A stretch of DNA of 64,000 nucleotides, from the NCBI GenBank assembly GCA_947447525.1, contig CANFJL010000002.1:62001-126000 (forward strand). Direction: 5' to 3'. A program made the translations under genes and the position numbers. Source of the DNA: Flavobacteriales bacterium. GTDB taxonomy: Bacteria; Bacteroidota; Bacteroidia; Flavobacteriales_D; Crocinitomicaceae. Below, piece after piece: positions 43,154-50,873 of this stretch. Every line of letters starts with the position of its first letter. The stretch's first letter is position 1. The notes beneath the pieces were generated by a model. It saw nothing but the letters and a program-made list of their open reading frames with translations, ran no database searches and was not told the origin of the DNA.

Positions 43154-44358
43154 GCGCGTTCAATTATAGTTGCATAACCTTGTCCCACTCCAATACACAT
43201 GGTAACCAATGCGTAACGTTTATTTGTTTCCTGTAATTGTCGAGCGGCAGACAATAAAATCCGAGCGCCTGACATTCCAAGAGGATGTCCAAGTGCAATT
43301 GCACCACCTTTAGGATTGACACGAGGGTCATTTGAATCAATATTTAGTTCCTTTAAACAGGCTAAAACTTGCGCAGCAAAAGCTTCATTTATTTCAATGA
43401 TAGCAATATCATCAAGTGTTAATCCAGCGCGCTCTAGAGCTTTTTGAGAGGCTAAAACTGGACCAATTCCCATGTAGGCGGGCTCTACACCAGAAATAGC
43501 TGCACTAACAATGCGGGCTAAAGGCACTAAGGAATGTTTCTTACAAGCTTCCTCTGATGCGAGTAACAAGGCTGCTGCTCCGTCATTTAGACCAGAGGCA
43601 TTTCCAGCAGTTACTGATCCAGTTTTTTTAAATGCTGGACGTAAGCCGGATAAAGAATCTTTATTGGTTGATGGGCGAGGAAATTCATCTTTATCAAACA
43701 CCAAAGCCTCACCTTTTTTCTGAGGAATAGAAATTGGAGCAATTTCTCCTTCATAATATCCTGATGTTGTAGCTAATGCAACCTTTTGTTGAGACCAAAG
43801 CGCAAATGCATCTTGTTCTTCTCTTGTAATATTATATCTTTCCGCTAAGTTTTCAGCAGTCATCCCCATACTATCTACGCCGTAAAGAGCTTCCATTTGT
43901 GGATTAATAAAGCGCCATCCAAAGGAGGAATCAAACAATTGCATATCTCTACCAAAAGGCGCTGAAGATTTGGACATCACCCAAGGTGCTCGTGTCATTT
44001 GCTCAACACCTGCAGCTATGTATAGATCCCCTGCCCCATCTTTAATAGCTCGAGATGCATTTATTGCAGCCGCCATTCCAGAAGCACACAAGCGATTTAC
44101 TGTTTCTCCACCAATTGTAAGAGGCAAACCAGACAACAAAACAGACATTCTAGCAACATTTCTATTGTCTTCTCCTGCTTGATTAGCACAACCCATGATT
44201 ACATCTTCGATAAGGTGTGGATCTAAATTAGGATGTCTGTCCATTAATGATTTCAATACAAAAGCGCCTAAATCATCTGCCCTTACTGGAGCTAATTTTC
44301 CACCTAAACTACCAATAGCAGTTCTTATTCCATCTACGATATACACTTCTTTTGACAT
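43150..44358 (-). CDS. acetyl-CoA C-acyltransferase (thiolase)
   Basis: This 402-residue thiolase contains the nucleophilic cysteine in TVNRLCASGMAAA, the EQMTRAPWVM segment, NASGLNDGAAALLLA, the GGAIALGHPLGMSGAR histidine block and the C-terminal CIGVGQGYATII with the second cysteine. It cleaves or forms 3-ketoacyl-CoA; the middle region (DSMGMTAENLAERYNITREEQDAFAL, position about 155-180) recalls the beta-ketoadipyl-CoA/FadA-like branch. Whether it serves fatty acid or aromatic breakdown cannot be told, because no partner (hydratase or dehydrogenase) is near. Unusually, its stop overlaps a lipoprotein gene by four bases. Confidence 0.92.
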   Translation of the reverse strand: MSKEVYIVDGIRTAIGSLGGKLAPVRADDLGAFVLKSLMDRHPNLDPHLIEDVIMGCANQAGEDNRNVARMSVLLSGLPLTIGGETVNRLCASGMAAAINASRAIKDGAGDLYIAAGVEQMTRAPWVMSKSSAPFGRDMQLFDSSFGWRFINPQMEALYGVDSMGMTAENLAERYNITREEQDAFALWSQQKVALATTSGYYEGEIAPISIPQKKGEALVFDKDEFPRPSTNKDSLSGLRPAFKKTGSVTAGNASGLNDGAAALLLASEEACKKHSLVPLARIVSAAISGVEPAYMGIGPVLASQKALERAGLTLDDIAIIEINEAFAAQVLACLKELNIDSNDPRVNPKGGAIALGHPLGMSGARILLSAARQLQETNKRYALVTMCIGVGQGYATIIERA

Positions 44359-44440
44359 TCAATTCATTTTTAAAGTTTAAAAATAAGAAAATCACTTGAC
44401 TCTTAGGCAAAATAAAAATAGATTCTAAATATAACTTTTC

Positions 44441-44448
44441 TAATTTTG
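44441..44448 (+). promoter_or_regulatory. -7 promoter element TAATTTTG, TPR gene
   Basis: This is an exact TAnnTTTG match five bases before the ATG at 44454. TAATTTTGCAG is identical to the element ahead of the zeta-toxin-like gene. The mRNA is probably leaderless. Confidence 0.5.
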
Positions 44449-44453
44449 CAGAT

Positions 44454-45209
44454 ATGTTTTACAGGAAATCAATATTATTTTTATTGACACTGCTTTTTTC
44501 AATGACGACTTGTTTAGCTCAAGAAACTAAAGAAAGTCTTACAGAAAAAGCTGTTCTAGCATTTCATCAAGGAGATATCACTGCATCAATTGCCTACTTC
44601 GATCAACTTATTACCAAGTACCCCAATGATTCTTCAGCCTATTTTGATCGTGGTTTTGTTAAGGGTGTAAATCAAGACATAGAAGGCGCAATCGTTGATT
44701 ATACCAGGCAAATCAGCATTAATAACGAAAGTATTGATAGTTATTTTTTACGCGGAATTATGTATCAAAAGTTAGGCAAGAACCAATTGGCCATTGAAGA
44801 TTACAAAAAGGTAACAAAAATGGAATGGGGAAACGCAGACGCTCACTTTTTTAAAGGACAATGCGAATTAATTTTAAGCCAGAAAAGACGATCCTTAAAG
44901 TCATATAAATCTTGTGTAAAAGTGAATCCTCTGCATACAGAGGCTCTTTTAGAACTAGCAAAAGCATACCAACAAAAGAGGCGTATTAAAAAGAGCCTAG
45001 AAACATTAGCTCAGGGCATTGTTGCTGACTCTAGTAATGCCAACTTTTATTTCTATTCTGGATTTATTGAAGCGCATTACAGAAAAAACTACCTCAAGGC
45101 TATTGAATTTTACAATATAGCAATTCAACTTGTACCTGATGAAGTTTCTTATGCTGAAGAGCGAGAAAAGTGTTTTGTTTTACTAAAAAAAGACAAATAT
45201 TTCAATTAA
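44454..45209 (+). CDS. exported TPR-repeat protein
   Basis: This 251-residue protein has a signal peptide (about residues 1-23, TTCLAQ). Six or so tetratricopeptide repeats fill the rest, e.g. AVLAFHQGDITASIAYFDQL, AYFDRGFVKGVNQDIEGAI, SYFLRGIMYQKLGKNQLAIE and ALLELAKAYQQKRRIKKSLE. TPR proteins act as scaffolds for protein complexes; the partner is unknown. It is read alone from a promoter that abuts its start codon, divergent from the thiolase operon. Confidence 0.88.
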   Translation: MFYRKSILFLLTLLFSMTTCLAQETKESLTEKAVLAFHQGDITASIAYFDQLITKYPNDSSAYFDRGFVKGVNQDIEGAIVDYTRQISINNESIDSYFLRGIMYQKLGKNQLAIEDYKKVTKMEWGNADAHFFKGQCELILSQKRRSLKSYKSCVKVNPLHTEALLELAKAYQQKRRIKKSLETLAQGIVADSSNANFYFYSGFIEAHYRKNYLKAIEFYNIAIQLVPDEVSYAEEREKCFVLLKKDKYFN

Positions 45210-45254
45210 ACATATTACTAAAAAATACTAGAGCTTAAATTCAATAAATTGTTA

Positions 45255-45262
45255 TAAATTTG
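45255..45262 (+). promoter_or_regulatory. -7 promoter element TAAATTTG, DUF2271-like gene
   Basis: This is an exact TAnnTTTG match 16 bases before the ATG at 45279. No -33 TTG is seen. Confidence 0.4.
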
Positions 45263-45278
45263 TAAAAAAATAAAACAG

Positions 45279-46079
45279 ATGAAATCTTCAATAATTCTAT
45301 TTTCCTTATTTGTATTGGCATTGTTTAACTCAAAACTTACTAGTGCTCAAACCGCCGGAACTTTAACATTCTCCTACACTCCTACTTCACATACCTGTTA
45401 TACAGCAAGTAAAAACGTACTTGCCATTTGGATTCAAAGTAGTACAGGAACTTTTGTTAAAACAAGAATGAGACGTGCTGGAGCTGGAACTGCAGACCAT
45501 TTACCAACTTGGGCAACAAATTCTGGTGGTTCATCATCAAATTGTCTAGGTGCATCGTGTAATGTTGTAAGCGCTGCAACTGGTGCTACATTAACCAATT
45601 TTACAGTCAAAAATATTACTTGGGATGGTACAGATGTAAATGGGGTAATTGTACCTGATGGCACTTATAAAATTACCATTCAATCTACATGGAATCACGG
45701 TTCCACTGGAACAGCAACACGCTCTTTTACTTTTACAAAAGGGCCAAACGCAGACATTCAAACTCCTACAGCAGATGCTAATTTTACAACAATTTCATTG
45801 GCTTGGAATCCATCTGGGGCTAATGTAGAAGAAAACACAATGACTAGCTTTTCAGTTTATCCAAACCCATCAATCACTGGATTTTATAATTTGACTTTTA
45901 AGCAAGCTGATCATGTAATGGTAATCGATGAGGCTGGTGAAGAAGTTTATAACCAACCAATTGCATTGGGGTCAACAACAAAAACTATTGACCTGTCAGC
46001 GCTAAATGCTGGTGTTTATTTCATTCGTCTTTTTAACGGGGAAGTAATTGCACAAGAGAAAATTATTTTAAATAAATAA
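45279..46079 (+). CDS. T9SS-secreted DUF2271-like protein
   Basis: This 266-residue secreted protein has a signal peptide to about residue 24 (TSAQ). The domain at about 26-155 resembles DUF2271 (PF10029): TLTFSYTPTSH, NVLAIWIQSSTGTFVKT, WDGTDVNGVIVPDGTYKI and SFTFTKGP, an FlgD/Ig-like beta-sandwich. A Cys pair (CLGASC) may form a disulfide. The type A T9SS sorting domain starts at FSVYPNPSITGFYN and ends AGVYFIRLF...KIILNK. In other Bacteroidota this domain is found next to ApbE-type flavin transferases, and here apbE lies directly downstream in convergent orientation, which fits that association. Confidence 0.85.
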   Translation: MKSSIILFSLFVLALFNSKLTSAQTAGTLTFSYTPTSHTCYTASKNVLAIWIQSSTGTFVKTRMRRAGAGTADHLPTWATNSGGSSSNCLGASCNVVSAATGATLTNFTVKNITWDGTDVNGVIVPDGTYKITIQSTWNHGSTGTATRSFTFTKGPNADIQTPTADANFTTISLAWNPSGANVEENTMTSFSVYPNPSITGFYNLTFKQADHVMVIDEAGEEVYNQPIALGSTTKTIDLSALNAGVYFIRLFNGEVIAQEKIILNK

Positions 46080-46093
46080 TTCTCAATCATCAA

Positions 46094-47098
46094 TCAATTT
46101 TCTTCAATAATTAATTGAGCGAAACCTACAGTCGCGTAACTCAAATAATTTCCTTTTTCGTCTGTGTAAATTAAATACGCCTCTAATTCTTTATGGTTTT
46201 TTAGATAGTTAATTGCTTTTTCTAATCCCATAACTAGCAGTCCAGTGGCTGTTGCGTCTGAATTTAAACAAGAAGTACTAATTACTGATGCGCTCAATAG
46301 ATTGTTTTTGGTTGGATATCCCGTTTTTGGATCAATATGATGCACATATTTTACACCATTTTCAATAAAGTAACGTCTGTAATTTCCTGAAGTAGCAATT
46401 GCCTTTCCATCTAATCTTAATATTGCTTTAAATGGATTCCCTGAAGTTTGATTGTCTATAGGTTCTTCAATGCCAATGATCCAATTTTCATCATTTAATT
46501 GTTTCCCCTGAGCATAAACCTCTCCCCCAATTTCTACTAAGAAGGAGCTTACACCTTTCTTTCTAAGGAAATCTGCCACAACATCAACGGAATAACCTTG
46601 AGCAAAGGCATTGAAATCTAATGCAATGCGAGGATCTTTTTTAATTATTTTATTTTCTTTTAATTCAATTAAATCAAATCCTACAAATTGAAGTAAACTA
46701 TCAATCAGATGGGAAGAAATTTCTTGTTTTTTTTGAGGTCCAAAACCCCAGGAATTGACTAATGGTGCTACTGTGGGATCAAAAGCCCCGCTTGTACTCT
46801 TATAAATTTCCTTTGCTTTAACAAAACAAGTCGTAAAATAGGAATCTAGCCTTACCTTTTGATTGTTATTTACTTTTGAAATTATTGAATTTACTTGATA
46901 AGTAGAAACAGACTTTTCAAAATTAATCAAGAGTTGATTGATCTGTTTTTGATAATTTTTTCCCTTAACATCAATGTATTGAATATGATAAGTTGTGCCT
47001 TGAGCATAGCCTTCTAACACGACTTGTTTTTGTCCAAAAAAGGAAAAAACTTGACTAATAAATAGAAGCAAAAGAAGTTTTTTCTGTCTATCTTTCAT
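46094..47098 (-). CDS. apbE: FAD:protein FMN transferase ApbE
   Basis: ApbE attaches FMN covalently to Thr/Ser of target flavoproteins (e.g. RnfG, NqrC) in the periplasm. The signal peptide is LLLLLFISQVFSFFG. Family blocks are GYAQGTTYHIQY, FDPTVAPLVNSWGFGP, LDFNAFAQGYSVDVVADFL, VEIGGEVYAQG, AIATSGNYRRYF, HHIDPKTGYPT and the metal-binding SCLNSDATATGLLVMG. The chosen ATG (47098) gives a standard signal peptide. A longer start at 47113 is also in frame and would overlap the nitroreductase gene by 26 bases rather than 11. Confidence 0.93.
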   Translation of the reverse strand: MKDRQKKLLLLLFISQVFSFFGQKQVVLEGYAQGTTYHIQYIDVKGKNYQKQINQLLINFEKSVSTYQVNSIISKVNNNQKVRLDSYFTTCFVKAKEIYKSTSGAFDPTVAPLVNSWGFGPQKKQEISSHLIDSLLQFVGFDLIELKENKIIKKDPRIALDFNAFAQGYSVDVVADFLRKKGVSSFLVEIGGEVYAQGKQLNDENWIIGIEEPIDNQTSGNPFKAILRLDGKAIATSGNYRRYFIENGVKYVHHIDPKTGYPTKNNLLSASVISTSCLNSDATATGLLVMGLEKAINYLKNHKELEAYLIYTDEKGNYLSYATVGFAQLIIEEN

Positions 47099-47810
47099 GT
47101 ACCACCTCTTCAAATGGAACTCTAAATCTTGGTCCCCAAATTCCAGCTTCTGTTCCTAATCCAATAGAGATAATCATATTCACTTCTGCACCACGCGGTA
47201 AACCAAGAGCTTTTTTAACTCTTTTTTGGTCAAACCCTTCCATGGGACATGAATGATAACCCGCTGCAGCAATAGAAAGCATAAAAGTTTGCGCTGCTAA
47301 AGCACATGATTTATGTACCATTACCCTTTGATCAGCTTTTCCACCAAAACGCATGAAAGGTTTTTTAATCCCCATGAAAAAACAAATGGTTTTACGCAGA
47401 AAAGTCATGAAACCAAAAATATCATTTCGATAAAGAAGTGGCATCACCTTACCATAATATTGCAATCCATTTTTTTCAATACTGCTCGGCTCACCAGTCA
47501 TTTGACCTTTTATTTGACTCAAATTCCATTGTGCCCTTTTGGACCATAAATCTTTTCTAGTTACAAAAACTACCATTTGTTGCGCCGTAGCTGCAGCAGA
47601 TTGTCCAAGGCATAGTGGAACGAATCTTTTTAATTCGGCTTCAGATTTAATCCAATAGAACTCCCACAATTGCATGTTACTGCTGTTGGGAGAAAGTATA
47701 GCGCTTTCTAAACTGCTCTTAACAATTTCATCGGGTACTTGAACAGCAGGATCAAATTTTCTATTCGATCTTCTGTAGTCAACAATTGCCTTAAATTCCT
47801 TTTGGTACAT
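47088..47810 (-). CDS. nitroreductase family flavoprotein
   Basis: This 240-residue FMN-dependent oxidoreductase has the FMN phosphate-binding N-terminal segment YRRSNRKFDPAVQVP, the SAILSPNSSNMQLWEFYWI block and the C-terminal GYHSCPMEGFDQKRVKKALGLPRG. It probably reduces nitro or quinone compounds with NAD(P)H; the physiological substrate is unknown. It overlaps apbE, read after it on the same strand, so both flavin-related genes are likely co-expressed. Confidence 0.9.
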   Translation of the reverse strand: MYQKEFKAIVDYRRSNRKFDPAVQVPDEIVKSSLESAILSPNSSNMQLWEFYWIKSEAELKRFVPLCLGQSAAATAQQMVVFVTRKDLWSKRAQWNLSQIKGQMTGEPSSIEKNGLQYYGKVMPLLYRNDIFGFMTFLRKTICFFMGIKKPFMRFGGKADQRVMVHKSCALAAQTFMLSIAAAGYHSCPMEGFDQKRVKKALGLPRGAEVNMIISIGLGTEAGIWGPRFRVPFEEVVHER

Positions 47811-47963
47811 ATATAATATTTGTTTTGCAAATATCGAATTAATTCCAATGAGATGAAAGGAAAAACTAGTTGATGGCTTTTTAATTTCTAAATAATTCTT
47901 AAGTTCAATCTTTTATCGATAACGAAATTTGAATTAACGAATATCATTAAATTATTACCGCTT

Positions 47964-47971
47964 TATTTTTG
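47964..47971 (+). promoter_or_regulatory. -7 promoter element TATTTTTG, TonB-like gene
   Basis: This is an exact TAnnTTTG match 36 bases before the ATG at 48008. The rest of the 197-base gap (47811-48007) holds a 7-base inverted repeat, ATATTTG/CAAATAT at 47816-47834, close to the nitroreductase start. Confidence 0.4.
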
Positions 47972-48007
47972 GCTCAATAATTGAAAGGAATTTAAAAAAT
48001 CAAAGCT

Positions 48008-48889
48008 ATGAAAGTAAATATTTTTGAACCGTGTCCAGCGAATTGGGACCATATGCAAATCAAACTTAATGCAAGACATTGCGAACAGTGCGATAAATCA
48101 GTCGTTGATTTTACCCAAAAAAGCAGGGCTGAAATCATAAGTTATTTACTTGAAAACCCCAATGGATCTGTCTGTGGAAGAATGTCGCAGCAACAATTTG
48201 ATATAAAAGAGGAAGATTTACCAGAGTTAATTTCAATTCTGAGTCAAGCGAAACATCGACACAATGCTTTTTTCATCCTTGCCATTGTTTGTTCTAGTTT
48301 GTTTTATTCTTGTGAATCAACTCCAAAAGACAAGACTCAAACTATAGGAAAAGCGAAAATTGAACATCGTGATGAAGTGACTACAGGTATGATGATTCCA
48401 ACTACAACAGAAGATACTGTCAAACATAAAAAAAATCACAAATCGACTACTCAAATTCCACAAGTTAGAGAATTAATGGGAGAAGTTTCCATTCTGCCAG
48501 TTCCAGATCCACCTGTAGCAGGTGGAATTAGCTATGAACCCATAGAGCCTGAAGTTCCAATGGAAGTACAAAAAGATGAAGTATTACCCTATTCTGAAGT
48601 TATGCCAGAATTCCCCGGAGGAATGAAAGAAATGGTGAATTTTTTAAATAAAAATCTTATCTATCCTCAAGAAATGCTTGAAAATGGAATTGAAGGTAAG
48701 ATCTATGTTCAGTTTACCGTTACCAAAACGGGTGAAATTAAAGACGCTGTAGTTGTAAGAGGTGTCAATGGATTAAATGTGGAAGCCTTGCGATTGGTGA
48801 AACAAATGCCTAATTGGAAACCAGGATCAAATGATGGAAAATTAGTGGATGTAAAAATGATTATCCCGATTCATTTTTCTTTGAATTAA
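48008..48889 (+). CDS. TonB-family energy transducer with Cys-rich cytoplasmic head
   Basis: A 293-residue protein whose C-terminal 90 residues form a TonB domain: FPGGMKEMVNFLNKNLIYP, EGKIYVQFTVTKTGEI, GVNGLNVEALRLVKQMPNWKPG, VDVKMIIPIHF. A membrane helix lies at about residues 87-101 (AFFILAIVCSSLFY), and a Pro-rich periplasmic region follows. In place of the usual short cytoplasmic tail, there is an 80-residue head with CP.NW..M at Cys9, HCEQCDKSVVDFT at Cys25/Cys28 and SVCGRM at Cys56, a four-cysteine set that could bind zinc. This head occurs in other Bacteroidota TonB or carboxypeptidase-regulatory-like proteins, as I recall. SCES at the end of the helix could alternatively act as a lipobox. 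Confidence 0.85.
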   Translation: MKVNIFEPCPANWDHMQIKLNARHCEQCDKSVVDFTQKSRAEIISYLLENPNGSVCGRMSQQQFDIKEEDLPELISILSQAKHRHNAFFILAIVCSSLFYSCESTPKDKTQTIGKAKIEHRDEVTTGMMIPTTTEDTVKHKKNHKSTTQIPQVRELMGEVSILPVPDPPVAGGISYEPIEPEVPMEVQKDEVLPYSEVMPEFPGGMKEMVNFLNKNLIYPQEMLENGIEGKIYVQFTVTKTGEIKDAVVVRGVNGLNVEALRLVKQMPNWKPGSNDGKLVDVKMIIPIHFSLN

Positions 48890-48890
48890 A

Positions 48891-48990
48891 TTGAGCGCAT
48901 CTCGACTACGCTCGATGTGCTCTAGTAAGTGGGTTGAGCGCATCTCGACTACGCTCGATGAGCTTTAGTGGATTGAGCGGAGTCGAAATC
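48891..48990. repeat. intergenic GAGCG...CTCGA repeat cluster, about 2.5 copies
   Basis: TTGAGCGCATCTCGACTACGCTCGATG-type units begin at 48891 and 48934, and a shortened, diverged unit begins at 48973 (TTGAGCGGAGTCGAAATC). In the first unit GAGCGCATC pairs with GATGTGCTC across a 12-base loop (nine pairs, one G-T). GC content is well above the surroundings. Repeats of this sort (CTCGACTACGCTCG / GAGCGGAGTCGAAAT) are scattered in many flavobacterial genomes. It starts two bases after the TonB-like stop codon. Confidence 0.7.
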
Positions 48991-49089
48991 CACGACACCA
49001 AAATTAAGATGAATTAAAATAATTCTAGAAATAAGGTGTTTTCTTAACTGCTTGTCTTTCCTTTTATTAAGTAATATTCAATTATTTAT

Positions 49090-49097
49090 TAACTTTG
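49090..49097 (+). promoter_or_regulatory. -7 promoter element TAACTTTG, comB
   Basis: This is an exact TAnnTTTG match 65 bases before the ATG of comB. No -33 TTG at the right distance. Confidence 0.4.
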
Positions 49098-49162
49098 CAA
49101 GCGAGCAGAGATTTTAGTTAATTGCTTTAATTTCAGCTTTTTCCTTGAATAAAAAATAATAC

Positions 49163-49885
49163 ATGATTGACAAAAGAAAGAGAGTAGAAGTTTGTTTTAC
49201 ACCGGGTGAATACGAATATTATAAAGATGAGTTTGAAATCGTAGTTGTTATTGATGTATTGAGAGCTACATCCGCAATCTGCGCTGCATTTGATAACGGA
49301 ATAAAATCCATTATTCCTGTTCCTACAGTTGAGGAGGCATGGGCCTACAAACAAAAAGGATATCTAGCGGGTGCGGAAAGAAAAGGTCAAATAGTAGATG
49401 GTTTTGATTTTGGAAATTCCCCATTTTCCTACATGAAGGAGGATTTCATTGGCAAAGAAGTTGTTTTGACTACAACTAACGGCACCAAATCTCTTGAAGT
49501 TGCTAAGGATGCTGATACAGTTGTAGTAGGATCTTTTCTTAATTTAACAGCTTTAAGTAAATGGCTGCATGAACAAGATAAAAATGTATTGTGTCTTTGT
49601 TCTGGCTGGCAAGACAAATTTAATTTAGAAGATACTATTTGCGCTGGAGCCATTTCAGATTATTTAATCTCCAAAGGAAATTATACACACATCGAAGATT
49701 CTTCTATTGCAGCAAAATATTTATTTCTTTCTGCAAAGGATAATTATTTAGGTTTTTTAAAATCAAGTTCGCACAGAAGACGATTAAAAAGTTTAAATTT
49801 AAACAAGGATATTATCTATTGTCTAACCCCAGACCAAATGGATGTTATCCCAATATTGAAAGATGGGAAACTGGTTAAACTATAA
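49163..49885 (+). CDS. comB: 2-phosphosulfolactate phosphatase family protein ComB
   Basis: This 240-residue protein has the ComB pattern: VCFTPGEYEYYKDEF, VVVIDVLRATSAICAAFDNG with the catalytic-site Asp and Arg, LAGAERKGQIVDGFDFGNSP, LTTTNGTKSL, and LCSGWQDKFNLEDTICAGA. In methanogens ComB makes sulfolactate during coenzyme M synthesis. Many bacteria without coenzyme M carry the family, and the reaction there is not settled. The end overlaps the next gene by 23 bases. Confidence 0.9.
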   Translation: MIDKRKRVEVCFTPGEYEYYKDEFEIVVVIDVLRATSAICAAFDNGIKSIIPVPTVEEAWAYKQKGYLAGAERKGQIVDGFDFGNSPFSYMKEDFIGKEVVLTTTNGTKSLEVAKDADTVVVGSFLNLTALSKWLHEQDKNVLCLCSGWQDKFNLEDTICAGAISDYLISKGNYTHIEDSSIAAKYLFLSAKDNYLGFLKSSSHRRRLKSLNLNKDIIYCLTPDQMDVIPILKDGKLVKL

Positions 49886-50873
49886 GTTTGTAATCACTTG
49901 CATTCTATTACTACCACTTGTAATTTCAACGAGTGACAAACGCCCCTTTGCTAAACAATGGGGTTTTTTTGGTCACAAACGCATCAATCGCATTGCTGTC
50001 TTTACGCTACCCCCTGAAATGACAGGTTTTTATAAAGAAAATATTGAGTTTTTAACGGAACATGCAGTTGACCCAGACAAGCGAAGATATGCAGTTGAAG
50101 GTGAAGCACAATGTCATTATATTGATTTAGACCATTATTATAAGAAAGGAGAAAATCCTTTTGAAATTGTTCCGAAAAAATGGAACGATGCTGTGCTTAA
50201 ATTCACAAAAGACACACTACAATCCTACGGAATTGTTCCATGGCACATACAAATCATGAAATTCAGATTACAAAAAGCTTTTGAATCTAAAAATGTGGAT
50301 CTCATCTTAAAATATTCAGCCGACATAGGTCATTATATTGGGGATGCACATGTTCCTTTGCACACCACAGAGAATTATAATGGTCAAATGACCGGACAGA
50401 GAGGAATTCATGGTTTATGGGAAAGCCGTTTGGTTGAAATCAACGAAGCTGATTATGATTATTTTGTTGGAAAAGCCACCTATAAAAAAAATGTATTAGA
50501 TTTTATATGGAATGCTGTTCGTGGCTCACACGAAGCGTTAGATTCTGTTCTAGGAATCGAAAAAGAACTCACCCGCTCCTTCCCTTCAGATTTAAAATAT
50601 GGTTTTGAACAACGCGGAAATGTAACGATTTCAGTTTATTCAAGAGATTTTAGTAATGCTTATCACGCTAAAATGAATGGAATGGTAGAAAGAAGATTGC
50701 GCACTGCAATTCTTGCTGTAGGTTCTATTTGGTACACTTGCTGGGTTGATGCCGGTCAGCCAGACTTATCTAAATTACAACACACTCCCCCATCAGATGA
50801 GCTTCTCAAAGAGATTCAAGTTTTAGATGAGCATTTCCATAACGATAAACATTTCGGAAGAATTTGTGAATGA
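49863..50873 (+). CDS. zinc-dependent phospholipase C / S1-P1 nuclease-like protein
   Basis: This exported 336-residue protein has an N-terminal hydrophobic segment (FVITCILLLPLVIS) as signal peptide. The mature start WGFFGHKRINRIAVF supplies the N-terminal Trp and His ligands of the trinuclear zinc site. HAVDPDKRR, CHYIDLDHYY, and ADIGHYIGDAHVPLHT give further Asp and His ligands, and HGLWESRLVE matches the last ligand block. Proteins of this alpha-toxin/S1-P1 fold cleave phospholipids or single-stranded nucleic acid; which applies here is unclear. It overlaps comB by 23 bases. Its end abuts the convergent amylase gene with no gap. Confidence 0.85.
   Translation: MGNWLNYKFVITCILLLPLVISTSDKRPFAKQWGFFGHKRINRIAVFTLPPEMTGFYKENIEFLTEHAVDPDKRRYAVEGEAQCHYIDLDHYYKKGENPFEIVPKKWNDAVLKFTKDTLQSYGIVPWHIQIMKFRLQKAFESKNVDLILKYSADIGHYIGDAHVPLHTTENYNGQMTGQRGIHGLWESRLVEINEADYDYFVGKATYKKNVLDFIWNAVRGSHEALDSVLGIEKELTRSFPSDLKYGFEQRGNVTISVYSRDFSNAYHAKMNGMVERRLRTAILAVGSIWYTCWVDAGQPDLSKLQHTPPSDELLKEIQVLDEHFHNDKHFGRICE

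Noticed and set aside
47816-47834. ATATTTG/CAAATAT inverted repeat upstream of the nitroreductase
   Set aside because: Seven AT-rich pairs, and only near matches to the -7 consensus; not strong enough for a separate regulatory call.
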